From Caballeronia sp. M1242 (GTDB lineage Bacteria > Pseudomonadota > Gammaproteobacteria > Burkholderiales > Burkholderiaceae): DNA of 64,000 nucleotides. Below are positions 1 through 8,841 of the stretch, in pieces. A program made the position numbers and the translations under genes. Location: positions 186,001 to 250,000 of the forward strand of contig NZ_CP071129.1 in the NCBI RefSeq assembly GCF_017220215.1, given 5' to 3'. Below the pieces are notes generated by a model. It ran no database searches and was not told where the DNA came from. It saw nothing but the letters and a program-made list of their open reading frames with translations. How positions within the stretch are numbered: position 1 is the stretch's first letter; every line of letters starts with the position of its first letter.

Positions 1-53
1 ATTTCATCGACGAGGATATGGCGGGAATAACGGAGGAGTTGGTCGTCGTTCAT
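1..53 (-). CDS. ThiF/MoeB/HesA-family adenylyltransferase, N-terminal fragment
   Basis: The minus strand opens with ATG at 53 and reads 17 codons (MNDDQLLRYSRHILVDE) before leaving the window. This N-terminus (RYSRH-I/L-L) is typical of MoeB/ThiF/HesA E1-like enzymes, which adenylate the C-terminus of sulfur-carrier proteins such as MoaD or ThiS. It follows ctpA by 58 bp on the same strand, which suggests co-transcription with gpmA-ctpA. The choice between MoeB and ThiF cannot be made from so short a piece. Confidence 0.75.
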   Translation of the reverse strand, partial: MNDDQLLRYSRHILVDE

Positions 54-111
54 CGGCTTGGGGTGCTGCGCGAGCTTCGCGGCACTCACGCCGCGAAGCC
101 CCAGACCAAGA

Positions 112-1695
112 TTACTTCGACTGCTGGGCCGTAGGCGACGAAGCCGGCGCCGCGCCCGATGCCGGCGACGAACCCGGCGTCGCGGGCAATGCCGGCTGAG
201 CCACCACCGGCGCCGATGCCGAACGCGCCGGCTTGTTCTGCGCGAGCTTGCGTTCGCTGAACGACTTCGACTCGACGACCGGCTTGCCTTCCAGCTTGTT
301 CAGCGCTTGCTGGAGCATGAAGTCGTCGTTGCTGCCGAACTCCACCGGCTTGCGGTCGCGGTCCTTGCGGCGCTGCTCGGGCGTCTTCTTGTCGTTCTGC
401 TCTTCCAGCAGACGCAGTTGATCCAGACGATCCTGCTCGCGCTGCTCCTGTTCCTTCTTCTCGTTCGGATCCTGAGTGTTCGCGAGGTGATTCGAATAAT
501 CCACTTCGCGGGTCACGAGCGCGTCGTCCGGATCGCCGTCCGCGTATTGATCGACCGGCACGTCCGGGCGCACGCCCTGATTCTGGATCGACTTGCCGCT
601 CGGCGTGTAGTAGTACGCCGTCGTCAGACGCAGCGCGGTGTCGGCGGTCATCGGACGAACCGTCTGCACCGAGCCCTTGCCGAACGTCGTCTTGCCGACG
701 ATCAGCGCGCGATGATGATCCTGCAGCGCGCCCGCGACGATCTCCGAAGCGGAAGCCGAATACGCGTTGGTCAGCACGACCATCGGCACCTTCTTGAAGA
801 CGTCCGGCACGTTCTTCAGCGGATCGGAATCGAAGGACGGCAGACGATAGTTGTCGTAGGTATCGCGGAACGTCTGCTTGGCGTCCGCGATTTGTCCATT
901 CGTCGACACGACGACCGCGTTATCCGGCAGGAACGCGCCCGCCACGCCGACCGCGCTCTGCAACAGGCCGCCGCCGTTATTGCGCAGGTCGAGCACGAGA
1001 CCCTTCAGGTTCGGCTGCTGGCGCGCGAGGTCTTGCAGCTTCGCCGCGAGATCCGGCACGGTGCGTTCCTGGAAGCTCGTGATGCGGATATAGCCATAAC
1101 CCGGCTCCGGCACCTTCATCTTGACCGACTGCACGCGGATCAACGCGCGCGTGACGGTGAGCGGGAACGTGCGGTCGTCGCTCTTGCGGAAGATGGTAAG
1201 CGTGACCTTCGTGCCCGGTTCGCCGCGCATCTGCTTCACGGCTTTGTCGAGCGTCATGCCGCGCACCGGCTTGTCGTTGATGCGCGTGATGAGGTCGCCC
1301 GGACGAATGCCGGCGCGGAACGCGGGCGTATCTTCGATCGGCGAGATCACCTTGATAAGCCCGTCTTCCGACGAAATCTCGATGCCCAGGCCCGCGAAGC
1401 GGCCCTTGGTCTGTTCCTGAAGCTCTTCGTAGTCCGTCTTGTCGAGATACGACGAGTGCGGATCGAGGCTCGACACCATGCCCTTGATCGCGGCGGTGAG
1501 CAGCTTCTTGTCGTCGACGGGCTCGACGTATTCGTGCTTGATTTGCCCGAACACTTCGGCGAAGAGCCGCAGTTGATCGAGCGGAAGCGGTGACGATGCG
1601 GCTTGCTGCGCGGACGCGGAAATCTGCAGAGTTGCGAGAGCGCCGACGGCAACGCCTGCGGCGATCAGGCTGAAGTTTTTCAGGTTCTTTCGCAT
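112..1695 (-). CDS. ctpA: S41 family carboxy-terminal processing protease
   Basis: This is a periplasmic serine protease that trims or degrades envelope proteins from their C-termini. From the ATG at 1695 it has a signal or anchor sequence (LIAAGVAVGALATL), a PDZ domain around residues 95-190, and the S41 catalytic domain. The Ser in NAYSASASEI and the Lys in FGKGSVQ lie 25 residues apart, the Ser/Lys dyad spacing of E. coli Tsp and Bacillus CtpB. The C-terminal tail is rich in Ala, Pro and Ser and of low complexity. An in-frame ATG at 1728 would add 11 residues, but the 1695 start gives the normal signal-peptide layout. It lies downstream of gpmA on the same strand. Confidence 0.93.
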   Translation of the reverse strand: MRKNLKNFSLIAAGVAVGALATLQISASAQQAASSPLPLDQLRLFAEVFGQIKHEYVEPVDDKKLLTAAIKGMVSSLDPHSSYLDKTDYEELQEQTKGRFAGLGIEISSEDGLIKVISPIEDTPAFRAGIRPGDLITRINDKPVRGMTLDKAVKQMRGEPGTKVTLTIFRKSDDRTFPLTVTRALIRVQSVKMKVPEPGYGYIRITSFQERTVPDLAAKLQDLARQQPNLKGLVLDLRNNGGGLLQSAVGVAGAFLPDNAVVVSTNGQIADAKQTFRDTYDNYRLPSFDSDPLKNVPDVFKKVPMVVLTNAYSASASEIVAGALQDHHRALIVGKTTFGKGSVQTVRPMTADTALRLTTAYYYTPSGKSIQNQGVRPDVPVDQYADGDPDDALVTREVDYSNHLANTQDPNEKKEQEQREQDRLDQLRLLEEQNDKKTPEQRRKDRDRKPVEFGSNDDFMLQQALNKLEGKPVVESKSFSERKLAQNKPARSASAPVVAQPALPATPGSSPASGAAPASSPTAQQSK

Positions 1696-1743
1696 AGAGG
1701 AGTGCGTGCGGAATCGAATGGGCTGCATCGTGGGTGACGGGCC

Positions 1744-1787
1744 AGTATACCCGCTCGCTTTCGAAGGCGACTTAAACGCAACTTAAA
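1744..1787 (-). promoter_or_regulatory. Candidate ctpA promoter with 11-bp-spaced direct repeats
   Basis: On the minus strand a TATACT -10-like hexamer (1749-1744) is preceded by two TTTAAGT repeats (1787-1781 and 1776-1770) with an 11-bp period, and no good -35 hexamer is present. Direct repeats at one helical turn that replace the -35 box are the usual layout for OmpR/PhoB/PhoP-type activators. The rest of the 258-bp gap between gpmA and ctpA shows nothing else I can name. Confidence 0.4.
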
Positions 1788-1953
1788 TGCCCGGCGTCGC
1801 GCGCCGCGACAACTATCGCTCGCTGCGGGCGACGCGCGTGCCTGTCGACGGCGACTGCGCGCGGTCAGGCAGGCGCCATCCGAGGCGTTCGGATGCGAAA
1901 CGGGCGCCGCCAGCCGACGCCCGCCCACGCCAACTTGGGCGCTGATGCGCGCT

Positions 1954-2700
1954 TTAGCCCGCCTTGCCCTGCTTCGCGACGGCAGCTTGCGCCGCAGCAA
2001 TGGCGTCCGCGTCGCCGAGGTAGTAGTGCTTGATCGGCTTCAGGTTTTCGTCGAGTTCATAGACGAGCGGCACGCCGTTCGGGATATTGAGCCCGACGAT
2101 GTCCGCGTCGGAAATATTGTCGAGATACTTCACGAGCGCGCGCATGGAGTTGCCGTGAGCTGCGATCAGCACCTGTTTGCCTGCCTTGATGGCCGGCGCG
2201 ATGGACTCGTTCCACACCGGCAACACGCGCGCGACCGTGTCTTTCAGGCATTCGGTCAGCGGCAGTTGCTCGCGGGGAACCTTGGCGTAGCGCGGATCGT
2301 TGAACGAGGCGCGCTCGTCGTTCGGATCCAGCGCGGGCGGCGGCGTGTCGTAGCTGCGGCGCCAGATGAGAACCTGTTCGTCGCCGTACTTCTTGGCGGT
2401 CTCTGCCTTGTTGAGACCGGCGAGCGCGCCGTAGTGGCGCTCGTTCAGACGCCACGAATGGACAACCGGGAGATACATGAGGTCCATTTCGTCCTGCACG
2501 TGCCACAGCGTGCGAATGGCGCGCTTGAGCACCGACGTGTACGCGATGTCGAACGTGTAGCCGGCCTCGCGCAGCAGCACGCCTGCTTGACGCGCCTCGC
2601 GGTTGCCCTGTTCGGTGAGATCCACGTCGACCCAGCCGGTGAAGCGGTTTTCCTTGTTCCACGTCGATTCGCCGTGGCGGATGAGCACTAGCTTGTACAT
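1954..2700 (-). CDS. gpmA: 2,3-bisphosphoglycerate-dependent phosphoglycerate mutase
   Basis: The enzyme interconverts 3- and 2-phosphoglycerate in glycolysis and gluconeogenesis in the cytoplasm. The 248-aa product starts [13 protein letters not shown], which contains the catalytic His of the RHG motif; the phosphate-binding region LNERHYG and the second catalytic His region ([10 protein letters not shown]) are present. The length is typical of dPGM. The longer frame upstream (to 2763) is not family-like, so the ATG at 2700 is used. It is divergent from the rhodanese-grxC-secB operon and upstream of ctpA. Confidence 0.97.
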   Translation of the reverse strand: MYKLVLIRHGESTWNKENRFTGWVDVDLTEQGNREARQAGVLLREAGYTFDIAYTSVLKRAIRTLWHVQDEMDLMYLPVVHSWRLNERHYGALAGLNKAETAKKYGDEQVLIWRRSYDTPPPALDPNDERASFNDPRYAKVPREQLPLTECLKDTVARVLPVWNESIAPAIKAGKQVLIAAHGNSMRALVKYLDNISDADIVGLNIPNGVPLVYELDENLKPIKHYYLGDADAIAAAQAAVAKQGKAG

Positions 2701-2819
2701 GTTTGATAGGTCGGTCAGTTGAGAAATCGGGTGCCCGATCGCACTCCGCCATCCTGCCCTCACGCGTGGAGTGCCGCCATCGGCCGGACGGCCTAGGCCA
2801 TCGCGGGAAAGGGATATTT

Positions 2820-2825
2820 TATAAT
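2820..2825 (+). promoter_or_regulatory. Likely -10 element of the rhodanese-grxC-secB operon
   Basis: A perfect TATAAT lies 60 bp before the GTG start at 2885 in the gpmA/rhodanese divergent gap. I do not see a strong -35 at 17 bp, so only the -10 is called. Confidence 0.45.
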
Positions 2826-2884
2826 GCTCGGATTGCCCTTATTTCTCTTTCTCCCTTCTCCACTATCTTTCGGCGGCCCTAGAC

Positions 2885-3310
2885 GTGAAGTTCTTCACCG
2901 ATTACTCGAATATTGCACTCATCGTCATTGCGCTCGTTTCCGGCGCGCTGCTGCTCTGGCCGGCCATCACGCGACGCGGTCGCGGCGGCGTTTCCGCCGC
3001 GGAAGCCACCACGCTCATCAACCGTCGCAACGCCGTCGTCGTGGACTTGCGGCCGGCCGCGGAGTTCGCGAAGGGACATTTGCCGTCCGCCCGAAACATC
3101 GAGGCGGCGGAGCTTCAAGCAAAAATCGGCCAGATCGCGAAGAATAAGAGCAATCCGGTCGTGCTTGTCTGCCAGACCGGCCAACAGTCTCAGCGTGCCA
3201 GCCGCGCCGTGTCGGAAGCCGGCTACGCTGAGGTCCACGTCTTGCAAGGCGGGGTTGATGCCTGGCAGAAGGCAGGAATGCCGGTCGTGAAACAAGGAGC
3301 CGTCAAGTGA
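2885..3310 (+). CDS. Membrane-anchored rhodanese-like protein
   Basis: The protein has an N-terminal membrane segment (about residues 9-25) followed by a single rhodanese domain with the active-site loop CQTGQQS (Cys about residue 96). Rhodanese domains carry a persulfide on this Cys and act in sulfur transfer; the substrate here is unknown. At 141 aa it matches the YibN-type proteins found upstream of glutaredoxin and secB. The start is GTG, and the stop overlaps the glutaredoxin start (GTGA), so the two are translationally coupled. Confidence 0.88.
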   Translation: MKFFTDYSNIALIVIALVSGALLLWPAITRRGRGGVSAAEATTLINRRNAVVVDLRPAAEFAKGHLPSARNIEAAELQAKIGQIAKNKSNPVVLVCQTGQQSQRASRAVSEAGYAEVHVLQGGVDAWQKAGMPVVKQGAVK

Positions 3311-3567
3311 AAAAAGTCGTCATGTACAGCACGCAAGTGTGCCCGTATTGCCAGATGGCCGAACGTCTTTTAAAGTCCCGCGGGGTCGAAACCATCGAGA
3401 AGGTGCTGATCGACCGTGAGCCGGGGCGCCGCGAGGAGATGATGCAGCGCACCGGGCGCCGCACTGTGCCGCAGGTTTATATCGGCGACACGCACGTCGG
3501 CGGTTACGACGATCTTTCGGCGCTCGACCGCAAGGGTGGTCTCGTGCCGCTGCTCGAGTCGGCCTGA
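3307..3567 (+). CDS. grxC: Glutaredoxin 3
   Basis: This small thiol-disulfide oxidoreductase reduces disulfides with glutathione in the cytosol. The 86-aa product carries the CPYC active site at residues 12-15, the cis-Pro region (RTVPQVYIG) and the GGYDDL glutathione-binding motif. The start is GTG, overlapping the preceding rhodanese stop by 4 bp. secB follows 57 bp downstream. The gene neighbourhood rhodanese-grxC-secB-gpsA is conserved in proteobacteria. Confidence 0.95.
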   Translation: MKKVVMYSTQVCPYCQMAERLLKSRGVETIEKVLIDREPGRREEMMQRTGRRTVPQVYIGDTHVGGYDDLSALDRKGGLVPLLESA

Positions 3568-3624
3568 CATCACCACACGCTGCCCGGCCATGCGCCGGGC
3601 AACCGATTTACCTAGGAAATCACT

Positions 3625-4095
3625 ATGTCCGACGAGAACAACCAGCCGTTTTTCAACATCCAGCGCATTTACCTGAAGGATATGTCGCTCGAGCAGCCGA
3701 ACTCGCCCGCCATTTTCCTCGAACAGGAAATGCCATCGGTTGAGGTCGAAGTCGACGTGAAGGCCGACCGTCTCGCGGAAAGCGTCTTCGAAGTGCTGGT
3801 CACGGGCACGGTCACGGCGAAGGTCGCCGACAAGGTCGCGTTCCTGATCGAAGCCAAGCAAGCCGGCATCTTCGACATTCGCAACATCCCGGCTGAGCAG
3901 ATCGATCCGCTCGTCGGCATTGCGTGTCCGACGATTCTGTTCCCGTATCTGCGCTCGAACATCGCCGACGCGATCACGCGCGCAGGTTTCCCGCCGATCC
4001 ACCTGGCGGAAATCAACTTCCAGGCGCTGTACGAACAGCGCATCGCCCAGCTCGCGAGCGCGCAGGAAGGCGCGGCGAACGGCGCGACGCACTGA
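3625..4095 (+). CDS. secB: Protein-export chaperone SecB
   Basis: SecB is a tetrameric cytosolic chaperone that keeps precursors unfolded and hands them to SecA. The 156-aa product is of the expected length and contains the conserved stretches [18 protein letters not shown] and the core [17 protein letters not shown] sits just before the ATG as a Shine-Dalgarno site. It lies between grxC and gpsA in what appears to be one transcription unit. Confidence 0.97.
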   Translation: MSDENNQPFFNIQRIYLKDMSLEQPNSPAIFLEQEMPSVEVEVDVKADRLAESVFEVLVTGTVTAKVADKVAFLIEAKQAGIFDIRNIPAEQIDPLVGIACPTILFPYLRSNIADAITRAGFPPIHLAEINFQALYEQRIAQLASAQEGAANGATH

Positions 4096-4133
4096 GCGTC
4101 ACCCGCACTGACTCTGCCGAACCGGAGCCGAGC

Positions 4134-5132
4134 ATGAAAGTAGCCGTTCTCGGCGCCGGCGCGTGGGGCACCGCATTGGCGGGCCACCTCGCGGCCCGGC
4201 ACGACACTCTGCTTTGGGCGCGCGACGCCGCGCTCATCGAATCTCTCTCTTCCTCGCACGAAAACACGCGCTATCTCGCGGGCGTCGCGTTGCCGCGCGC
4301 GCTTTCGTTCGAGGCGAATCTTGACGTCGCGCTCGCGCATGCCGCTGCGCCTGATGCACTCTGCGTCGTCGCCACGCCCGTCGCGGGTCTGCGCGCGCTG
4401 TGCCGCGCGATGCGGCAGGCGGGCGTCGTCCCCGCGCATATCGTCTGGCTGTGCAAAGGCTTCGAGGCGGACACGCAATGTCTGCCGAACGAAGTCGTCG
4501 CGGCGGAGCTGCCCGAGCATCGCAGCAACGGCACGCTTTCAGGCCCGAGCTTCGCGCGGGAAGTGGGGCGCGGCCTGCCGGTCGCGTTGACGGTGGCGAG
4601 CGCATCGGCGCAGCTATGCGCGCAGACCGTCGCCGCGTTTCACCACGGCGCCATGCGCATCTATACGGGCGACGACGTCATCGGCGTCGAAGTGGGCGGC
4701 GCGGTAAAGAACGTGCTCGCGATCGCCACCGGCATCTCCGATGGCCTCGGCCTTGGTCTGAACGCCCGCGCCGCGCTCATCACGCGCGGGCTCGCGGAAA
4801 TGTCGCGGCTCGGCGTGGCGCTGGGCGGGCGCGCCGAGACGTTCACCGGCCTCACCGGCTTGGGCGATCTGATTCTGACCGCGACCGGCGACCTGTCGCG
4901 CAACCGCACGGTCGGCGTGCAACTGGCGTCCGGCCGCACGCTCGACGAGATTCTTGCTGCGCTCGGTCATGTGGCCGAAGGCGTGCGCTGCGCCCGCGCG
5001 GTGTTGTCGCTCGCGCAGTCCCGCGGAATCGACATGCCGATCACGCACGCGGTATGCCGCGTGCTCTTCGAAAATGTCGCGCCGCGCGACGCGGTGCAGG
5101 CGCTGCTCAGCCGCGATTCGAAGGCGGAATAG
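4134..5132 (+). CDS. gpsA: NAD(P)-dependent glycerol-3-phosphate dehydrogenase
   Basis: The enzyme reduces dihydroxyacetone phosphate to sn-glycerol-3-phosphate for phospholipid synthesis. The 332-aa product begins [17 protein letters not shown], which contains the GxGxxG dinucleotide-binding loop, and has the catalytic-Lys region [13 protein letters not shown] and the substrate motif [11 protein letters not shown]. The frame stays open upstream to 3924, overlapping secB, but the Rossmann start at the ATG at 4134 fixes the N-terminus. It is 38 bp downstream of secB. Confidence 0.96.
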   Translation: MKVAVLGAGAWGTALAGHLAARHDTLLWARDAALIESLSSSHENTRYLAGVALPRALSFEANLDVALAHAAAPDALCVVATPVAGLRALCRAMRQAGVVPAHIVWLCKGFEADTQCLPNEVVAAELPEHRSNGTLSGPSFAREVGRGLPVALTVASASAQLCAQTVAAFHHGAMRIYTGDDVIGVEVGGAVKNVLAIATGISDGLGLGLNARAALITRGLAEMSRLGVALGGRAETFTGLTGLGDLILTATGDLSRNRTVGVQLASGRTLDEILAALGHVAEGVRCARAVLSLAQSRGIDMPITHAVCRVLFENVAPRDAVQALLSRDSKAE

Positions 5133-5157
5133 CGCGACGTTTCTCTCGGAGACGCGC

Positions 5158-5688
5158 ATGGCGAAGCTCGAAGCCGTTCTCGCCGACATCACCACACTTC
5201 ACGTCGATGCCATTGTCAACGCGGCGAACAAATCGCTGCTGGGTGGCGGCGGCGTCGATGGCGCGATTCATCGCAAGGCCGGCAAAGGTCTCTTGCGTGA
5301 ATGCGAAACGCTCGGCGGCTGCGAAACCGGCGATGCGAAGATCACCGGCGCCTACGATCTTCCCGCCAAGTACGTGATTCACGCCGTCGGTCCGCGCTGG
5401 AGCGGCGGCAAACGCAACGAGGCGCAGTTGCTCGCGAACTGCTACCGGCGTTCGCTCGAACTCGCCGCCGATGCGCGGTGCGCGTCCATCGCGTTTCCGG
5501 CCATTAGCTGCGGCATCTATCGCTTTCCTGTCAAGGACGCGGTGAACATCGCCGTGTCGACGGTCATCGAGACGTTGCCGCTTGCGCCTTCAATCGAACA
5601 CGTCGTCTTTACGTGCTTCAGCGACGACATGCTCGCGCTCTATCGCGCCGAACTCGACGCTCACGCGCCGCCCTCGAAGCCCGACTGA
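5158..5688 (+). CDS. Macro-domain O-acetyl-ADP-ribose deacetylase
   Basis: The 176-aa product is a single macro domain that binds ADP-ribose. Motifs seen are [20 protein letters not shown] (binding loop with catalytic Asn and Asp), VIHAVGPRW and the loop [10 protein letters not shown]. YmdB-type members hydrolyse O-acetyl-ADP-ribose and mono-ADP-ribosylated substrates. It starts 25 bp after gpsA. Its last 28 bp overlap the 3' end of the convergent trmL gene. Confidence 0.92.
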   Translation: MAKLEAVLADITTLHVDAIVNAANKSLLGGGGVDGAIHRKAGKGLLRECETLGGCETGDAKITGAYDLPAKYVIHAVGPRWSGGKRNEAQLLANCYRRSLELAADARCASIAFPAISCGIYRFPVKDAVNIAVSTVIETLPLAPSIEHVVFTCFSDDMLALYRAELDAHAPPSKPD

Positions 5689-6131
5689 CGCCACGCTTCG
5701 AACGTCACGATCGCCACCGTATTCGACAGATTCAGACTGCGATTGCCAGGACGCATCGGCAGCCGCACGCGCTGTTCCGTCGGAAAGCGTTCGAGCAATT
5801 CCGCCGACAGGCCGCGCGTCTCCGCGCCGAACACGAACCAGTCGCCGGGCTTGAACGCATGATCGAAGAACGGCGTCGAGCCGCGCGTCGTGAAGGCGAA
5901 CATGCGCGTGGCGTCGGGCGATTCCTTCGCAATGAACGCATCCCAGTTCGCGTGGACGTTCATTTCGGTGTACTCGTGATAGTCGAGACCGGCGCGGCGC
6001 ATCTTCGCGTCGTCGAGCGGAAAGCCGAGCGGCTCGATCAGATGCAGCCGCGCGCCCGTGTTCGCGCACAGGCGGATGACGTTGCCGGTATTCGGCGGGA
6101 TTTCAGGTTCGACCAGTACGACGTTGAACAT
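5661..6131 (-). CDS. trmL: tRNA (cytidine(34)-2'-O)-methyltransferase
   Basis: This SPOUT-fold methyltransferase modifies the wobble ribose of tRNA-Leu species. The 156-aa product starts [20 protein letters not shown] and has the SPOUT knot motifs [10 protein letters not shown] and [18 protein letters not shown]. The length fits TrmL (about 155 aa) rather than the larger TrmH or TrmJ. comF lies 25 bp upstream on the same strand. The 3' end overlaps the macro-domain gene on the other strand. Confidence 0.94.
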   Translation of the reverse strand: MFNVVLVEPEIPPNTGNVIRLCANTGARLHLIEPLGFPLDDAKMRRAGLDYHEYTEMNVHANWDAFIAKESPDATRMFAFTTRGSTPFFDHAFKPGDWFVFGAETRGLSAELLERFPTEQRVRLPMRPGNRSLNLSNTVAIVTFEAWRQSGFEGGA

Positions 6132-6155
6132 GGATGGCAGTGCTTGGCTACGGGG

Positions 6156-6923
6156 TTAGTCTTTCGGGGTGCGCAGCGCGACGAAGTTCGTCACGCGCCG
6201 CGCGCCCGCGAGCTTGAGCGTGCGAGCGAGGGCATCGAGCGTTGCGCCGGATGTCATCACGTCGTCCACGACGCCGACATGTTTGCCGCGAACATCGCCC
6301 TCGACGACGAACGCCGACGCGACATTGCGCCTGCGCGTGTCGGCATCCAGCCGCGACTGCTGCGCGGTGTGGACGGTGCGCGCAACGAGCATCGGATCGG
6401 CCGGCACGCATAGGCGCTTGGCGAGCGGACGCGCGATTTCCCACGCCTGGTTGTAACCGCGCTCGACGAGCCGCTTGCGCGAAAGCGGCACGGGCACGAT
6501 TACGTCGGGCGTCGGCAGGCCGCTGTCTTCGAAGGTCGCGTGCAAGTGCCGCGCGAACTCCGCGCCCGCCGCGAGACGCACGCGGAACTTCAATTCGACC
6601 GCCAGTGTATCGAGCGGCGCGCGATAGTCGGCGATGGCGAGCGTGTCATTGAACGCGGGCGGGTTCTCGAGGCACGCGGCGCAGTGCGCGCGCGTGTCAT
6701 CGCGATCGCGTCGGAGATAGGAAGGCGCGAGCGGTATCGCGCAGGTCGCGCATCGGAAACGCGGCTCGTTCCAGTATTGCTCATCGCAGCCGGCGCACAG
6801 CAATTGCTGCGACACATTGCCGCATAACGCGCACTGGTTGGGCAGCGCGAGTTCGAACGCGCGCTTCGCGAGAGCCGCGAAGGCGCGCGCCGAAGACGGC
6901 AGCAAATCGCGGAGGACGTACAT
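6156..6923 (-). CDS. comF: ComF-family phosphoribosyltransferase-like protein
   Basis: The 255-aa product has an N-terminal zinc ribbon with paired cysteines (CALCGN, then LLCAGC) and a C-terminal type I PRTase fold with the PRPP-loop-like VGVVDDVMTSGAT. ComF homologues are linked to DNA uptake in competent bacteria and to purine-salvage-like chemistry, but the reaction is not firmly known. It is divergent from the BioC-like methyltransferase, a neighbourhood often seen in betaproteobacteria. Confidence 0.9.
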   Translation of the reverse strand: MYVLRDLLPSSARAFAALAKRAFELALPNQCALCGNVSQQLLCAGCDEQYWNEPRFRCATCAIPLAPSYLRRDRDDTRAHCAACLENPPAFNDTLAIADYRAPLDTLAVELKFRVRLAAGAEFARHLHATFEDSGLPTPDVIVPVPLSRKRLVERGYNQAWEIARPLAKRLCVPADPMLVARTVHTAQQSRLDADTRRRNVASAFVVEGDVRGKHVGVVDDVMTSGATLDALARTLKLAGARRVTNFVALRTPKD

Positions 6924-7009
6924 GGCTGAAAGCGCGTGAGGCGGGCTCGGGTGATCGGTTGCAACGGCACGCGGGAAGGCTGCGGCGGGCCTATTTCAAG
7001 ACGACCGAG

Positions 7010-7015
7010 TATACT
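7010..7015 (+). promoter_or_regulatory. Possible -10 element for the BioC-like gene
   Basis: TATACT lies 25 bp upstream of the ATG at 7041 in the comF divergent gap. No convincing -35 is visible. Confidence 0.35.
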
Positions 7016-7040
7016 TCGCACTCTTCGCGAACAGATCGTC

Positions 7041-8021
7041 ATGTCCCCAACGTCTCCCAGAACTGGCCGACCGGCCTATGATCCGCGCCGTTTGCGCGAG
7101 ATCTTCGACCGTCGCGCCGCCGCTTTCGACGACGTCGCGTTCCTGCCGCGCGAGATCGCGGACCGCATGCGCGAGCGTCTCGAATACATCAAGGTGGCGC
7201 CGGCGCGCGTCCTCGATGCGGCCTGCGGCGCGGGCGCGGACCTGCCGCGCTTGCGTGAGCGGTTCCCGGAGGCGTCGGTGCTGGGCGTCGATATTTCCTC
7301 CGGAATGCTCGCGCGCGCGCGCACGGCCGAGACCGCGGAAGCAGAAAGCGGCGCGGGCTGGCGGCGCTTGTTGCCGGCCACGCTCGCCAAAGCGTTCGGC
7401 GCGCGCGGTCCGCAACTCGCGCAGGCCGACTTCTCGGCGTTGCCGTTCGCATCGGCTGCATTCGAATTGCTGTGGTCGAACCTCGCGCTGCACTGGCATT
7501 CGCGGCCGGATCTCGTGTTTCCGGAATGGCAGCGCGTGCTCAAAGTCAACGGCTTGCTGATGTTCAGCACCTTCGGGCCGGACACGCTTCGCGAGCTGGC
7601 AGCGGCCTATCGCGAAGCCGAACGCACGCTCGGCCTCGCGCCGATGCCGCACACCATCGACTTCGTCGACATGCACGATCTGGGCGACATGCTCGTCGAG
7701 AGCGGCTTCGAAATTCCGGTGATGGATCAGGAAGTGCTGACGATCACCTACCGTTCGCCCGAATCGCTGCTCGCGGATGTCACGCGCTGGGGCGCCTATC
7801 CGTTCGAACGCGAGGCCGCGAGCGCCCGCGCGGACGCGAAAGCCTTGCGCCAAGCGGTGCACGAGGCGCTCGAAGCGCTGCGCCGCGACGACGGCACCAT
7901 CCCGCTCACGTTCGAAGTGATCTATGGTCACGCGTGGAAAGCGGTGCCGCGAACGACGGCGGAGGGACATGGGATCGTTCGGCTGGAAGACATCGGACGC
8001 GGTCCGAGAAGGAACCGCTAA
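7041..8021 (+). CDS. BioC-like malonyl-ACP O-methyltransferase
   Basis: This is a class I SAM-dependent methyltransferase with motif I VLDAACGAGADLPRL, an acidic end of strand 2 (VLGVDISSGML) and the stretch LLWSNLALHW, which resembles BioC. BioC methylates malonyl-ACP to start pimelate synthesis for biotin. At 326 aa it is longer than E. coli BioC (about 250 aa), with an insertion between motifs I and II (around residues 95-125). I infer BioC-like function from family resemblance and from the comF neighbour; a general methyltransferase is the alternative. The start at 7041 is preferred over the upstream in-frame start at 6936. Confidence 0.75.
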   Translation: MSPTSPRTGRPAYDPRRLREIFDRRAAAFDDVAFLPREIADRMRERLEYIKVAPARVLDAACGAGADLPRLRERFPEASVLGVDISSGMLARARTAETAEAESGAGWRRLLPATLAKAFGARGPQLAQADFSALPFASAAFELLWSNLALHWHSRPDLVFPEWQRVLKVNGLLMFSTFGPDTLRELAAAYREAERTLGLAPMPHTIDFVDMHDLGDMLVESGFEIPVMDQEVLTITYRSPESLLADVTRWGAYPFEREAASARADAKALRQAVHEALEALRRDDGTIPLTFEVIYGHAWKAVPRTTAEGHGIVRLEDIGRGPRRNR

Positions 8022-8173
8022 CGCGTCGGAAAGGAGTTCGGGAGGCAGATCGGCGAGGCGGTAAAGAGGGTGCGTGTTATGTCATAAATTTGCGCGCGAA
8101 GGACACGCCGAAAGGTGCGTCAATTCGGCGCAGAGGCTTGTGCCATCTGGCTTTGCGACGTTTGCGCCCTTGC

Positions 8174-8202
8174 TTGTGGATGCCACCCAACCCGCCTATA
8201 AT
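8174..8202 (+). promoter_or_regulatory. Sigma70-type promoter for DUF2244-coxB region
   Basis: TTGTGG (8174-8179), a 17-bp spacer and TATAAT (8197-8202) form a good consensus promoter 89 bp before the DUF2244 start. It probably drives the following cox genes too. Confidence 0.65.
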
Positions 8203-8290
8203 GCGTCAGTTTGTCGCCTGAACTGACACAAATTTGGGCAAAATCCGAGCAAAAGTATGTGATTGCGTGTGCGGATGGATGGAGGCAGCG

Positions 8291-8767
8291 ATGCAGGTCA
8301 GCCAGACGCTGACGGAGTCTGAGCCGGTCATCAAGGACTGGCTGATGAAACGCAACTGCTCGGTGTCGCCGCGTCAGTTCGTGGGCTTCTATGTGTCGCT
8401 GGCGCTCTTTTCCCTTGCCGTCGCGACGCCGCTTTTTCTGAACGGCGCCTGGCTGGTGCTGCCGTTCACCGGAGTCGAGTTGACGGTCGTGACGGTCGCG
8501 TTCCTGATTCATGCGCGACACGCCGTCGATTACGAACGAATCCGGCTGTTTCAGAACCGGTTGTTGATCGAACAGATGAACGCCGAAGAATTGACGCGCT
8601 TCGAGTTCAATCCGCGCTGGGTGCGGGTCGAAACGGGCGCGACGCCGAGGGAACCGCTCACGATCGTATCGCGCGGGCAATCGGTGAAAGTCGGACAACA
8701 CCTTGCACAGCATCGTCGCAAACAATTTGCTGCCGAACTGCAGGCGTCACTGAGGCGCCTCGCTTGA
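8291..8767 (+). CDS. DUF2244 membrane protein
   Basis: The 158-aa product has two membrane segments (about residues 32-52 and 58-78) and a cytoplasmic C-terminal domain with the FEFNPRWVRVE pattern of DUF2244. The function is unknown; the family is commonly found just before coxB, which suggests a role linked to the oxidase. GGAGG at 8281-8285 supports the ATG at 8291; an ATG at 8279 and a TTG at 8234 are also in frame. coxB starts 74 bp downstream. Confidence 0.85.
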   Translation: MQVSQTLTESEPVIKDWLMKRNCSVSPRQFVGFYVSLALFSLAVATPLFLNGAWLVLPFTGVELTVVTVAFLIHARHAVDYERIRLFQNRLLIEQMNAEELTRFEFNPRWVRVETGATPREPLTIVSRGQSVKVGQHLAQHRRKQFAAELQASLRRLA

Positions 8768-8841
8768 GGAGGAACCGGGTGTGGCAGGCGCGATGCGCAA
8801 CGGGGTCGAGGGTTTGAATGGAAATTTTGGGTAAGGATGCT

